NCBI GenBank assembly: GCA_014804565.1
Contig: JAAUZN010000069.1
Location: forward strand, 189,608 to 212,576
Length of the DNA stretch: 22,969 nucleotides
Direction of reading: 5' to 3'
Source: Lachnospiraceae bacterium
GTDB taxonomy: Bacteria > Bacillota > Clostridia > Lachnospirales > Lachnospiraceae
In this document: piece by piece, positions 6,119 to 15,315 of the stretch
Numbering within the stretch: position 1 is the stretch's first letter
Layout: every line of letters begins with the position of its first letter
Position numbers and translations under genes: made by a program
The notes under the pieces: model-generated
Told to the model about the DNA's origin: nothing
The model's input: only the letters and a program-made list of their open reading frames with translations
Database searches by the model: none

Positions 6119-6886
6119 CTAGATATACAACTCATTCTCTTTTCTTACTGAACAGACTTTTTTCATTGTCAGTGCGGCAACCGAAACCATAGCACTATTT
6201 ACTTTACGGGCTGATTGAGGACATTTTACTACACAACGCATACACGAAATACATTTTTTGCTGTCTGCCGTTTTTATATTTTCCTTACTTATTGCCTGTG
6301 CCGGACAGCTTTCAGCGCACAGCCCACAGTTCGTACACTTATTGTCAGCTTTTGGTACTAACCCTGCTCCGCCTGCTTTCTTATATGGATAGTTCCCCGG
6401 AATTTGCAGTGTGGTAGTTTCAGACACACCGCTGTTTATTTTTTCTAAGATTTTTTCAGCAAAATCTTGTAACTCTTTTTTGTCTTTGATGTCAGGTCTC
6501 CCTGCTGCATACTGGTGCATGATGGAATGTTCCGCGATAGCAGCAACCGCAGCAATTACACTGAATCCGCTTTTTTCTGCAATATCCTTTAATTCGATCA
6601 AAGTATCCTCATATGCCCGATTTCCATATACACAGACAATGACACACTGCGCCTGATTACCACGAATTTTAGAAATTCTCTCGGTTGCAAGAGATGGAAC
6701 ACGTCCGCCATAAGAGGGAACCGCAATAACTGCAAGATCATCTTTTTTCAGACGAAGGGCAGCATAATTGGTTTCTGCATTAGTCAGATCAATTTCACTG
6801 ACCGACATTCCCCATGCTTTTGTTATGATATCTGCAACTTGTTTCGTTCCTCCGGTCGGGCTGAAAACAATCTGTGAAACATCCAT
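6119..6886 (-). CDS. EFR1 family flavodoxin/ferredoxin
   Basis: A 255-residue electron-transfer protein. The N-terminal ~160 residues are a flavodoxin-like FMN-binding fold with the phosphate loop FSPTGGTKQVAD (residues 8-19). The C-terminus carries two [4Fe-4S] motifs, CTNCGLCAESCP (~183-194) and CISCMRCVVKCP (~209-220). Such fusions pass electrons from ferredoxin-like centres to FMN in anaerobes. I chose the ATG at 6886, with AGGAGG 7 bases upstream; the longer frame to 7009 crosses the promoter. No redox partner is encoded next to it. Confidence 0.88.
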   Translation of the reverse strand: MDVSQIVFSPTGGTKQVADIITKAWGMSVSEIDLTNAETNYAALRLKKDDLAVIAVPSYGGRVPSLATERISKIRGNQAQCVIVCVYGNRAYEDTLIELKDIAEKSGFSVIAAVAAIAEHSIMHQYAAGRPDIKDKKELQDFAEKILEKINSGVSETTTLQIPGNYPYKKAGGAGLVPKADNKCTNCGLCAESCPAQAISKENIKTADSKKCISCMRCVVKCPQSARKVNSAMVSVAALTMKKVCSVRKENELYI

Positions 6887-6919
6887 ATGTAGGCCTCCTA
6901 TAATTTTTAGACTTACACC

Positions 6920-6928
6920 ATTATAGCA
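6920..6928 (-). promoter_or_regulatory. extended -10 promoter of the EFR1 gene
   Basis: On the minus strand TGC precedes a perfect TATAAT (6925-6920), an extended -10 element, 33 bases before the ATG. No good -35 is found at 17 bases; a TTGATA lies 21 bases upstream of the -10, which may point to activator-dependent expression. Confidence 0.5.
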
Positions 6929-7087
6929 GACAGGCATTGTAATATCTATCAAATTTAAAACTGATAGCGCAGCACTCAACTTTCCAAAAGAGAAGAATAA
7001 AATTTCCACGTCATAAATACGGTCACAGCCAATCTTCTCATTGACATCATTTTTGTAAGCAGCCTCACGCTACACTTTTCAAAGCTC

Positions 7088-7130
7088 AAAAAAACTCCCT
7101 CATGCTACGTATTTTAAAATATATATGGGA
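7088..7130 (-). terminator. probable terminator of the GHKL/REC/DUF2971 operon
   Basis: On the minus strand TCCCAT (7130-7125), inside the last DUF2971 codons, can pair with ATG-GGGA carrying one bulged A (7103-7096). Seven T follow (7094-7088). The stem is short and the loop long and AT-rich, so it is weaker than the other terminators in this window. Just beyond, CCTCAYGCTAC occurs twice on the plus strand (7063-7073 and 7098-7108). Confidence 0.4.
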
Positions 7131-8163
7131 TACCAGATTTCATTAAAATGATACCGCCCTTTGACAGTTCACTATTTGATAATCGATAAGAATCCAATCC
7201 ATCTTCATTCAATGCCTTGGTTATTTTTCTTTTTATTTCTTGATATGCTTCATAACGTCCTTTTACACCCTTTGTCCGCAACTCGCATTTCATAGTCTTC
7301 CATACTTCTTTACCTTTTCCTAATAATGCTTTACTATTATAAAAATATTTTTTGCATCTTGCTATATACTCTACTTCGTCCAATTCAGGCACCTCAATTT
7401 TACTGTGATTCAAAAAATGAAGTATACTGTTAAAAACAACATCTTGATTAAATCCTGGCCCAACCGTAATTTCCTGAATTGGCCAACCGCCCTCACACTC
7501 AATATCCAAATATGGCTTCAGTACATTAGCATCATTGCGATAATCAATCTGAAGTCTCTCTCTTAATTGCGCCCAATCAAAAACAAGACGGTATTCCTCC
7601 TCTGCACTGAACTCGTACCTTTTCACATAAGGTGTCATCTCTGTCCAAATATATTCTGCATTAGCCTTAATATCGCTTAAAGTTACCGATTTATTATTCT
7701 CCTCTATCGCTTTCCATATATCCCCTTTCACCTGTTTATAATCAACAGAAGTCATTGCTGTCTTTGTGCAATAATGAACCTTTCTTGGTAAAATCGATAA
7801 ATCCGATACTCTTTCTCTTTTACCATCTTCAGAATATCCTCTATATCTTTCTTTGCCAGAAAATTCCATTGCCAAGCTGACTCCGGATTCCCCCGCATAC
7901 ATAGACCATTGACTAAGCAAATCTTTAGCCGTTGAAAAAGAAATTGAATAGCTTGTAACTTCCTGATTTAGTTTCCATTCCAAACGTTCCTGGTTCAATA
8001 ACTCCTGTTTGCTTTTTGTATTAATTATATCCCTCAGTTCCTTAAGTCCGTTGAAATACTCCTCTGCATCGTTCATATAAATCAGATTCGTTGCAAAGAT
8101 ATTGGCATCCTGCAAAATGTGTTTCATCGTTTCTACATTTGTATAATAATATAACATATTCAT
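7114..8163 (-). CDS. DUF2971 domain-containing protein (third gene of the operon)
   Basis: A 349-residue soluble protein. The N-terminus matches DUF2971: LYYYTNVETMKHIL, then NDAEEYFNG (the ND of the family), SYSISFSTAKDLLSQWSMYA at residues ~70-90 and a GVSLAMEF strand. Further segments with conserved character are EFSAEEEYRLVFD and the ITVGPG turn near residue 245. The last ~80 residues are lysine-rich and helical. The family's activity is not established. The gene starts 5 bases after the receiver-like gene, so the two are cotranscribed and probably coupled. AGGG lies 8 bases before the ATG. As the last gene of a sensor-receiver operon it is the natural candidate for an effector; that is inference. 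Confidence 0.8.
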   Translation of the reverse strand: MNMLYYYTNVETMKHILQDANIFATNLIYMNDAEEYFNGLKELRDIINTKSKQELLNQERLEWKLNQEVTSYSISFSTAKDLLSQWSMYAGESGVSLAMEFSGKERYRGYSEDGKRERVSDLSILPRKVHYCTKTAMTSVDYKQVKGDIWKAIEENNKSVTLSDIKANAEYIWTEMTPYVKRYEFSAEEEYRLVFDWAQLRERLQIDYRNDANVLKPYLDIECEGGWPIQEITVGPGFNQDVVFNSILHFLNHSKIEVPELDEVEYIARCKKYFYNSKALLGKGKEVWKTMKCELRTKGVKGRYEAYQEIKRKITKALNEDGLDSYRLSNSELSKGGIILMKSGIPYIF

Positions 8164-8168
8164 TTATT

Positions 8169-8663
8169 CTACCCTAGCAACTTCTCCTCTATAAACTTAT
8201 AATCAAAAATCACCTGATTCTTTTTTGCATCAAATTTACTAACAGGTATATTTCTGTCAGGAAAATATTCATTAATTGATTCAACCGCATAAGCCGGTCC
8301 AGTCGTATAGAACCATATCCTATCGCCATTCTCCTGTTCTTTCTTTTTCATCGCATAAATAACATTAATACGCTCTTCAAAGCGATTTGATCCATCATCA
8401 AGCAAATCCATATCAAATAAGAACTGTATCTCCTCATCCTGGTAGACCTGATCCAACACTGTGTCAAAATTCTGCTTATTTGCGTGCAGAACTTCTATTT
8501 CATACTGCGCGCACATCGTATGGACCGCCTCTTTCATTCTATCATCCTGATTCATTCTATTGTCATAACAAATAAGATGAGTTGTATAAATGCCCATATC
8601 ATGAAACCTTTCAATCGCACTCTTCATGACCATAGGTCTATCTTCTAATATTGCAATATTCAT
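8169..8663 (-). CDS. receiver-like (REC) response-regulator domain protein
   Basis: A ~164-residue stand-alone protein with receiver features in order: the acidic pair E7-D8 in MNIAILED, a hydrophobic strand FLFDMDLLDD with candidate phospho-acceptor D84 or D86, T120/T121 in WFYTTGP, and K143 in PVSKF. About 30 extra residues lie between the first strand and the phospho-acceptor strand, so the fold is expanded relative to the usual ~120 residues. There is no DNA-binding or other output domain. It sits between the giant GHKL protein (~70 bases upstream) and DUF2971 (5 bases downstream), suggesting a relay. The start is uncertain: the ATG at 8663 fits the fold but lies 13 bases from GGAG; the ATG at 8675 is only 1 base from it. 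Confidence 0.7.
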   Translation of the reverse strand: MNIAILEDRPMVMKSAIERFHDMGIYTTHLICYDNRMNQDDRMKEAVHTMCAQYEIEVLHANKQNFDTVLDQVYQDEEIQFLFDMDLLDDGSNRFEERINVIYAMKKKEQENGDRIWFYTTGPAYAVESINEYFPDRNIPVSKFDAKKNQVIFDYKFIEEKLLG

Positions 8664-8734
8664 CGTTACAACCATGCTCCTTTCTCATCATACAACCAAA
8701 CCGACTTATGAAACTAACAAACTACATTTTTTCA

Positions 8735-11700
8735 CTACCTATCTTCCTTTCTGATTTTAAAAATCTCATCATATTTTCCCTTTAAAATGGGTATGTCCAT
8801 ATAAAAATATTTTATACCATCCTTTCCCTTCTTAACATCAACCTTAACACAGAATTCTTCCCTTAGCGTTCGTGAAACAGTTCCCCTTAATTGCTCTAGA
8901 ACTGCCATTACACTATCGTGATCCACGGTCTTATGAATTTCCTCTTTTACCAATTCAATCTCATTACATAAAAGTATGCTAAGCAGACCATATACATATC
9001 TTGATATGCTCCACAAAGAAATACCTTTATTCCTACGAGGCGGAAAACACAATTCTTCGTTAATATGTTCGACATCTATCTCTTCTTGACCACATTTATT
9101 TGCAATTCGCAAGCATCCATTTTCTGATTTCGTTAGATAGACATTTATTACTCCTTCTTCACTATCAGTTTCTCCCCTCGCCTCTATCCCTGTTCGTTGC
9201 GGTCCAGCTGCATTCATTATTAGTGCCAAAAGTAATAAAAACACCTCATCATAACTATTAGAAAATGTATACGAGAGTATCTCATCTTTTTCATCCAGCT
9301 TGCTTTCTCCTTCATCTATCAAGCCACTTTCCGGAAAAGTTGTATATATTTTTATATATATGTCATTATCACCAATCCGCTTTTGATTGACAATGAATAG
9401 TGGCATATTTTCATAGAGCACATTAAGAGCCTCTCCACATGTATGAAAACCAACATTTAGTTTTCGACAATAATATCCCCTTTTTAGGCTCTGTCTATAA
9501 ACCTGACTGACCTGTAAGTCAGATAATAATGTAAGCACAAAAGATCGAAAGCATCCTTCCGCATCCTCATCCATCTGCACATACTCGCATTGCGCAGCTC
9601 TAATTGATGCTGCCGTATGCGAATGTGCCTTTTCCATATTATACATCAATCGCTCCTTGTCTGCCAATATCAATTCGACAAGGTAGTCCATATCTTCAAT
9701 CCCGAATACCGAGTTATTAAGAAGATAACTCATGCAGAACAGATTGCGCAACATCTGCCAATCTTTTGGATAGTCCAATTCATAAAACTGCGCATATATC
9801 AATAACTTTCTTTCATCCTTTCTTATGCTTCCAGCTTCTCCTATCTCCCAAATCAAATAAGCATTTTCTCTATCAATAAAATAACCGTCTGTCTGCGCAT
9901 CTCGGTTCTCTCGATAGTCTTTCAAGCGCCCCGCGACTTCAATCTCTACCTCATCAATAATCTCTGGTCTCGCTCCACTATCGGCAATCTCTAAATACTC
10001 TTTTTCCTCCTGCAGTTTCATCTGCAGTCTTTTAACATCTTGTCCATATTCATCTAATAAGCTGTTATACCTTTTTCTAATATCATCTTTCCATTCTTCG
10101 CATTCCAACGGGCACTCTAAAATAATTTTAACGTTCCTAGCTCGTAGTATTTTTTCCATCAAACATACGATACGAAAGCAAACAACCTCTATTTCACCCT
10201 TTTTGGTAGATTCCTTCTTATGCGTATTGCAAAGGCTCATCAATTGCGCACCTGCGAGCATGGATATCATGCCGTCTACATTAATCTCTTTTTCCATAAA
10301 TTCCAAATCTTCCAATATAGATCTAAAATCCCGGTATTGAGCCTTCTGCAACTCCTTTTCTACTATTTTTTGCAAATTTTTAACAAATGGCATATCTCGC
10401 TGTTTTTTATATCTATCTGCCACCTTATTCAGATGTTCCCTAAAACTCTCCTGCGGTTTCAAAAGTATGAGATTATCCTTATCCCGCTCAGGAACGTCCT
10501 CCTTTCCCATACGAAAACTTCTTTCTACAAAACGCCTGATGTCATCATCACAAGGTGCTTTTTTACTATTCATTTTCTCGGCGAAAACCGAATAGTAATG
10601 AAATTCTGCTCCATACCATCTCTCTTCGCACAGAAATTCCATGACATCATCACCCCACTGCAAATTTCTGCATATTTTTTCTATTCCATCGAAGTAAGCT
10701 CTGGTATTTTCTAAAATCAGATTACTCAATATCTTCTCCGGCAGGCTCAAAAAATCTTTTTTCTGGCATAACTCATGACTGAACCAAGCGCTCTTGCTAG
10801 TATCAGAATTGACCCCCAAAAGCTTCTTTGTCTGGTGGAGATATTGGTTATATAACTTGCCTTTTGCATTTTCATCATACTCTGCCGCGAAAGCTGTTAT
10901 TTTTTTTACATTTTCATTACGGATGAAATAATTACTCTTCATCTCCGTCAACTGCTTCATCAAAAGTAAAAATAAATCCAATTTCTGTTCTTTGCTAAAA
11001 TCTTTGCGCACAATTTCTTCTATTAGTTTTCGAAACAATGCTTGAGATTCCCTTAAATAAGGCTTACTGCTATGGCTAATAATCGTCTTAACTTTTCTGT
11101 TATCTAAAAGGCCCTCCGCTAATAACAATTGCACATCAAAAGCAGACTCTTTTAGCGTTTTGTCAAAAACGAGAAAGGGCCTGGAAATAATTTTCAGATA
11201 AGAAAGCAAATACTCAAAAGCCTCTGCTTGGCTAATTTCTTTCGATCTCTCATAATAATCTTCAAGTAGCAGTTTAAGAAAACAAGTAATAGCATTTTCT
11301 TTTCGATTTCCATGTATTGAAGACAACATCGTCATTGCCAGAACATGACTGCAGAACATTCTACGAAATGCTTTTTCCTTAGGCACAATTTTTTGTACTT
11401 TGCCAGCTTGCTGTTCATCCTGTTTGTCCTTTAAAGATTTTATTTCGAATTTTTCAATTTGGTCTTTCCAATAACAAGACATTTGTCTTGTTGCCGATGT
11501 CCGATATAAAAGTTCTGCTTCTCTCTCAAGCTGACACAATGTACATGAATCACCATGACTTCTCATAGAGGATACATGCAACGTACGGTATGCAAAATAA
11601 TTATCATCCAGTTGATATTCTTTTTTATTTTTGCTGTCCCAACACTCAATGTACTGAAGGCGGCTCTGCTTAGAGTTTCTATCAAGCAGGAGAAATATTT

Positions 11701-14700
11701 TTTCAAAAATATGAATATCAATATTGTCCTCTTTCTGCTTATATTTTTCTACAATGCTGGACACCAAACTCTTGGAACGATAAAAAGTACGTCCAGTAAT
11801 AATGCTGTCATCAATGTAATAAACTTTAATCGCAGCTCTGCTCTGGTTATTAACCAACAAATTAATAAATGCTGTTAAGTTCGAGTACTTGGCAAGTATA
11901 TTGCTCCTAAATTCCTTATCAACATCTACTCTAATGATAAGAGCAGCTTCCTGAAATATGACTCGATTAACACATTCCAAAAAACCAGCATTACTAAAAT
12001 GGGCCGGGCAAAACAACACATGATAATCATTCTGATTAATAACTACCTTTCTTTGTATCTGCTGTAGCCACAGTATGATACTATATTTATTACTCACAAA
12101 AAATTCATCTGTCTTAAAATAATAAAGATAATGATTCTCTCCTCTTCTAATATGCCTATATATCAAGCTATCTTTCAATACGGACAGTTCTTTTTCTTCC
12201 TGTCGGATTGCCTTATAAGTAAAATGGCTTTTTTCATCAGCATTTTCATATAGGGCAAATGACTGATTGGGTATGGTTGATGCTGCATTTACCTCTACTA
12301 ACGGAACCTCATCCAATGAATTTGGTGGAAAGCATAATTCGCACCCTAAGGCTTCAAAATATTTTAGTTTTACCAAAATAAAATATTGAGGCGCTGGAAT
12401 AATATCTAGTTCAATGTTCTTTAATACCTTTTCATGTTCTTCTATTTCCCAGTATTCATTCTTCTCCTCAGAACCTACAAGTACCAAAGCATAATTAGCA
12501 ATAAATCTTTCTCTAGAAAATCCGACGTTATTCTCACAAAACAGGCTAATCAGCTTCTCATGCGTTTTTAAAGTGGAATTAACGGGCACAATACACACAA
12601 TATATCTATTTTGAAAATGCTTTCTCTGTTCTTCTTCTGATTTGAATGCAGTGCTATATCTTATCCTATCCGTATGTTTAAAATCCCTATGTTCTGCCTC
12701 TCTCTCCAATATCGCATAATCAATATCTTTATTAGGATAAATCCTCTCTAGTATATTTATTAACTCAACTATCAAAGTTTCCGAATATAAAGCATAACTA
12801 TAAAACGTAATACATTCTGCTCTATTTAAATTTTTCTCCATATACATGTGCTTTGCCAATAAATATGCAAATCTTGATACAAATAAACGATTACTAAAAA
12901 GCAACTCTGCCTCATAAAAATTATTAATGTGTATCGTTGAACCAAGGCGCATATGTGTACCAGATATTTTGCATCCAAACATTCTTTCTTGAATATCTGT
13001 GTTCAACACCTGCAATATGTATTGTTCAAATATAGTTTCTTTCTTTCCATTTCTGTCTATTGCATATAAAATATCATATGGCGGGACATCCTCATAATCC
13101 GTTTCCGCACTTAAATATTCATTCTTACCAACTGGTAGCCAATTCACTACGTCCCATCCGCCACCTGCATAGCTATTCTTCCTATTTACCCACAAAGTCT
13201 TCTGAGAATTCCCCGGAATGATAAAACTACTTTCAATTGGCTTATCTGTATATAACGCAATAACAAATTCCTTTTGTTGAAACAAATAATTCAATTCTTG
13301 CATTGCAAAATAGACTTTCATAGTATTCTGAAAGTTTCTTTCAAAAGCTTTGCTGCAATCATAAAAAACATAATCTGATATATATTCCAAACTACCAGCC
13401 ATTAATAAAGCTTTAGCAATATATTCTGCAGATTCTTCCAACAGATTTTTTGCAGAAATATAAATAATTCTACGCTTACCGTTAGAAGTAAAACGCTTTG
13501 TAAGCAACTTTCGCGAAAGCGCATAAATCATTTTCTCTTTTTCATCCTGTCGGCTATAATGAATATCATCAGCATCTATGCTTGCAGAGGCACATTGATA
13601 CTCATTTATAAAAGAGCTAATATTCTTCTCTAGGTGAATACCATCATCAATACCTACTTCTGCTCTTGTTATTACATATGGTGATTTTTTCAACGGAAAC
13701 AATACTGTATACCCTGTACCAGGCATACAATCTATATTCGGATTTTTTGTTTTGTATTCATGGAATTTATAGTTTTCGCCCTGCCCAAGTTTGTGTTGAC
13801 GGTGACTATAAAAAGTAAAAGTTCCATTATTCTCTGCAATAATATGTTTAAATATCCTTAATCCAATATGTTTTCCTATATGTGATGATCTTTTATAAAA
13901 TTCTGCAAATGCATTCTGTATTTCTTCTTTGTGCTGTACATCGTCTCTTTCTATGAGAAAATCTATTGGTTGTAGATTTTTAAATATCTCTTTGCTATCA
14001 TTCTCCAGATGCGATCGAAAAGTATCAGCCATATTTCCCGACCTATTGATTCCCGCGTAATCTGTAATCAATATCTCTAAATGTGGGACCTTTTCTAGAC
14101 CATCTCCATACCTTTTGAGAAGATACATTGAAGATGCTTCGTGAAAACGTATCGTAACAGTTCCACACCCCGCTTCGGAGTGATGCATCGCATTTTCAAC
14201 TAACTGTTCACATCCTGCAGCATATTCTTGTACTTTCAAATAATATTTCCTAAGACTGCCAAAATCATTTAAACCATTTTCCACAATCGCTGCAAGTGAA
14301 TAACAAAAAAGAAAAAACGAGAAAGTATTCCCAGAGCACAGCAAATCTATCACCTGATTCACATCTATTTTCTTCGAATGTGCAATCTGTTTTCTCAGCA
14401 AACTTATACAGCCTTGAATTGCAGGAAAAGAACTGACATTTGAGTTTTTCTTTTCATACATTTCCATTAATTCTTTGGGCGAAATAATATTACTTAACAA
14501 ATCAAATAAATCATGATCTCCCTTTGTAAAAAAATACAAAGGCATAAAATCAGTCAATCCTCCCACATTATTTATTTGAAGTCTTTGTCCCTTATATTCT
14601 TTCTCACTACTATCTATAAAGTATGTAGTATTATATAAGTCCTCATGTTTCCATCCTAAATCATATAAATAATGTGATGATTTAAAAAATAATGATTTAC

Positions 14701-15097
14701 TACCAAAAAGTACAGTTATTATATCCTCATTTTCGAAATATCTCTTTAAAAGACAATCATATTGCAAATCTACTATATCCGATAGAGCGTTTTCGTCTAC
14801 CCACAGACAATAAATAACTTTATAATTTTTAATATTATCATTTAATAATTCTGGCTTTCTAATTGCTAAAAATTTATTCTTAGATTGAATGATTTTAGTT
14901 ATTTTTGCAAAGTTATTTTTTTCATTACAATCTTTCCACAATAAACTCGTAATCCCTATTACATCTAATGCATTCAACTTTTTATTATTGACCACCTTAG
15001 TAATGAAATTACTTGCCAGAGCGAATCCACCATATTCTTCCTTAATAGTAATATTGAAAATAATTGCCTCTTTTATCTTTTGCTGCTTATTCTCCAT
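8735..15097 (-). CDS. giant GHKL ATPase / phosphoribosyltransferase-like / GHKL protein
   Basis: A ~2120-residue cytosolic protein, first gene of a three-gene operon. Residues 1-260 are unassigned. A GHKL ATP-binding domain follows: N-box LVENAMHH with N302, G1 box ITDYAG with D346 and G349, a GKHIGLRIF lid/G2 segment near 405-415, and PGTGYTVLFPL near 465. A phosphoribosyltransferase-like PRPP-loop, YYIDDSIITGRTF, has D1096-D1097 and T1101. A second phosphate-binding-like IVPVNSTLKTHEKL lies near 840, and CTLC (C1185, C1188) may bind metal. Residues ~1200-1900 are mostly helical, with no family recognised. A degenerate GHKL domain closes the protein: LIMNAAG with N1962, NKCG in place of DxGxG, and KGISLWSI near 2030. 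The ATG at 15097 has AAGGTGG 8 bases upstream. No HisKA dimerisation helix, membrane segment or DNA-binding domain is evident. Confidence 0.8.
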   Translation of the reverse strand: MENKQQKIKEAIIFNITIKEEYGGFALASNFITKVVNNKKLNALDVIGITSLLWKDCNEKNNFAKITKIIQSKNKFLAIRKPELLNDNIKNYKVIYCLWVDENALSDIVDLQYDCLLKRYFENEDIITVLFGSKSLFFKSSHYLYDLGWKHEDLYNTTYFIDSSEKEYKGQRLQINNVGGLTDFMPLYFFTKGDHDLFDLLSNIISPKELMEMYEKKNSNVSSFPAIQGCISLLRKQIAHSKKIDVNQVIDLLCSGNTFSFFLFCYSLAAIVENGLNDFGSLRKYYLKVQEYAAGCEQLVENAMHHSEAGCGTVTIRFHEASSMYLLKRYGDGLEKVPHLEILITDYAGINRSGNMADTFRSHLENDSKEIFKNLQPIDFLIERDDVQHKEEIQNAFAEFYKRSSHIGKHIGLRIFKHIIAENNGTFTFYSHRQHKLGQGENYKFHEYKTKNPNIDCMPGTGYTVLFPLKKSPYVITRAEVGIDDGIHLEKNISSFINEYQCASASIDADDIHYSRQDEKEKMIYALSRKLLTKRFTSNGKRRIIYISAKNLLEESAEYIAKALLMAGSLEYISDYVFYDCSKAFERNFQNTMKVYFAMQELNYLFQQKEFVIALYTDKPIESSFIIPGNSQKTLWVNRKNSYAGGGWDVVNWLPVGKNEYLSAETDYEDVPPYDILYAIDRNGKKETIFEQYILQVLNTDIQERMFGCKISGTHMRLGSTIHINNFYEAELLFSNRLFVSRFAYLLAKHMYMEKNLNRAECITFYSYALYSETLIVELINILERIYPNKDIDYAILEREAEHRDFKHTDRIRYSTAFKSEEEQRKHFQNRYIVCIVPVNSTLKTHEKLISLFCENNVGFSRERFIANYALVLVGSEEKNEYWEIEEHEKVLKNIELDIIPAPQYFILVKLKYFEALGCELCFPPNSLDEVPLVEVNAASTIPNQSFALYENADEKSHFTYKAIRQEEKELSVLKDSLIYRHIRRGENHYLYYFKTDEFFVSNKYSIILWLQQIQRKVVINQNDYHVLFCPAHFSNAGFLECVNRVIFQEAALIIRVDVDKEFRSNILAKYSNLTAFINLLVNNQSRAAIKVYYIDDSIITGRTFYRSKSLVSSIVEKYKQKEDNIDIHIFEKIFLLLDRNSKQSRLQYIECWDSKNKKEYQLDDNYFAYRTLHVSSMRSHGDSCTLCQLEREAELLYRTSATRQMSCYWKDQIEKFEIKSLKDKQDEQQAGKVQKIVPKEKAFRRMFCSHVLAMTMLSSIHGNRKENAITCFLKLLLEDYYERSKEISQAEAFEYLLSYLKIISRPFLVFDKTLKESAFDVQLLLAEGLLDNRKVKTIISHSSKPYLRESQALFRKLIEEIVRKDFSKEQKLDLFLLLMKQLTEMKSNYFIRNENVKKITAFAAEYDENAKGKLYNQYLHQTKKLLGVNSDTSKSAWFSHELCQKKDFLSLPEKILSNLILENTRAYFDGIEKICRNLQWGDDVMEFLCEERWYGAEFHYYSVFAEKMNSKKAPCDDDIRRFVERSFRMGKEDVPERDKDNLILLKPQESFREHLNKVADRYKKQRDMPFVKNLQKIVEKELQKAQYRDFRSILEDLEFMEKEINVDGMISMLAGAQLMSLCNTHKKESTKKGEIEVVCFRIVCLMEKILRARNVKIILECPLECEEWKDDIRKRYNSLLDEYGQDVKRLQMKLQEEKEYLEIADSGARPEIIDEVEIEVAGRLKDYRENRDAQTDGYFIDRENAYLIWEIGEAGSIRKDERKLLIYAQFYELDYPKDWQMLRNLFCMSYLLNNSVFGIEDMDYLVELILADKERLMYNMEKAHSHTAASIRAAQCEYVQMDEDAEGCFRSFVLTLLSDLQVSQVYRQSLKRGYYCRKLNVGFHTCGEALNVLYENMPLFIVNQKRIGDNDIYIKIYTTFPESGLIDEGESKLDEKDEILSYTFSNSYDEVFLLLLALIMNAAGPQRTGIEARGETDSEEGVINVYLTKSENGCLRIANKCGQEEIDVEHINEELCFPPRRNKGISLWSISRYVYGLLSILLCNEIELVKEEIHKTVDHDSVMAVLEQLRGTVSRTLREEFCVKVDVKKGKDGIKYFYMDIPILKGKYDEIFKIRKEDR

Positions 15098-15128
15098 TTT
15101 TTCTTCCACCTTTATTTCATAATTAACA

Positions 15129-15154
15129 CAACATCTTTTATAATAAAGATGTTG
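15129..15154. promoter_or_regulatory. 10-bp inverted repeat in the giant gene's leader
   Basis: CAACATCTTT (15129-15138) and AAAGATGTTG (15145-15154) form a perfect dyad with a 6-base TATAAT spacer, 32 bases upstream of the ATG. It could be a protein-binding operator or an RNA hairpin limiting translation. Confidence 0.5.
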
Positions 15155-15224
15155 CTTTACTATATATTTTATAATTTAAACGACGTCCTCTTCACATCAC
15201 ACTCGAACAATCCCCCTTCTGAAA

Positions 15225-15273
15225 AAAGTTTCTCTGGAATCAAGTTTACGGATTACCTTCAGAAAGTTTCTCT
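15225..15273. repeat. direct repeat in the giant gene's leader
   Basis: AAAGTTTCTCT occurs at 15225-15235 and again at 15263-15273. Each copy is preceded by a CCTTCWGAAA-like segment, so the repeat unit is about 20 bases with a 3-base indel. The copies lie 38 bases apart within the ~230-base untranslated leader. Confidence 0.45.
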
Positions 15274-15315
15274 AATAATCCCACTATTCATATGGCTATA
15301 ACGTACTCATCCAAC

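Noticed and set aside
9617..11878. Plus-strand frames of 60-164 codons opposite the giant gene
   Set aside because: They have hydrophobic, antisense-derived composition and no ribosome binding sites, and the minus frame is continuous across them.
8735..15097. Classical membrane sensor histidine kinase
   Set aside because: No transmembrane helix, HAMP or HisKA H-box is visible before the first GHKL domain.
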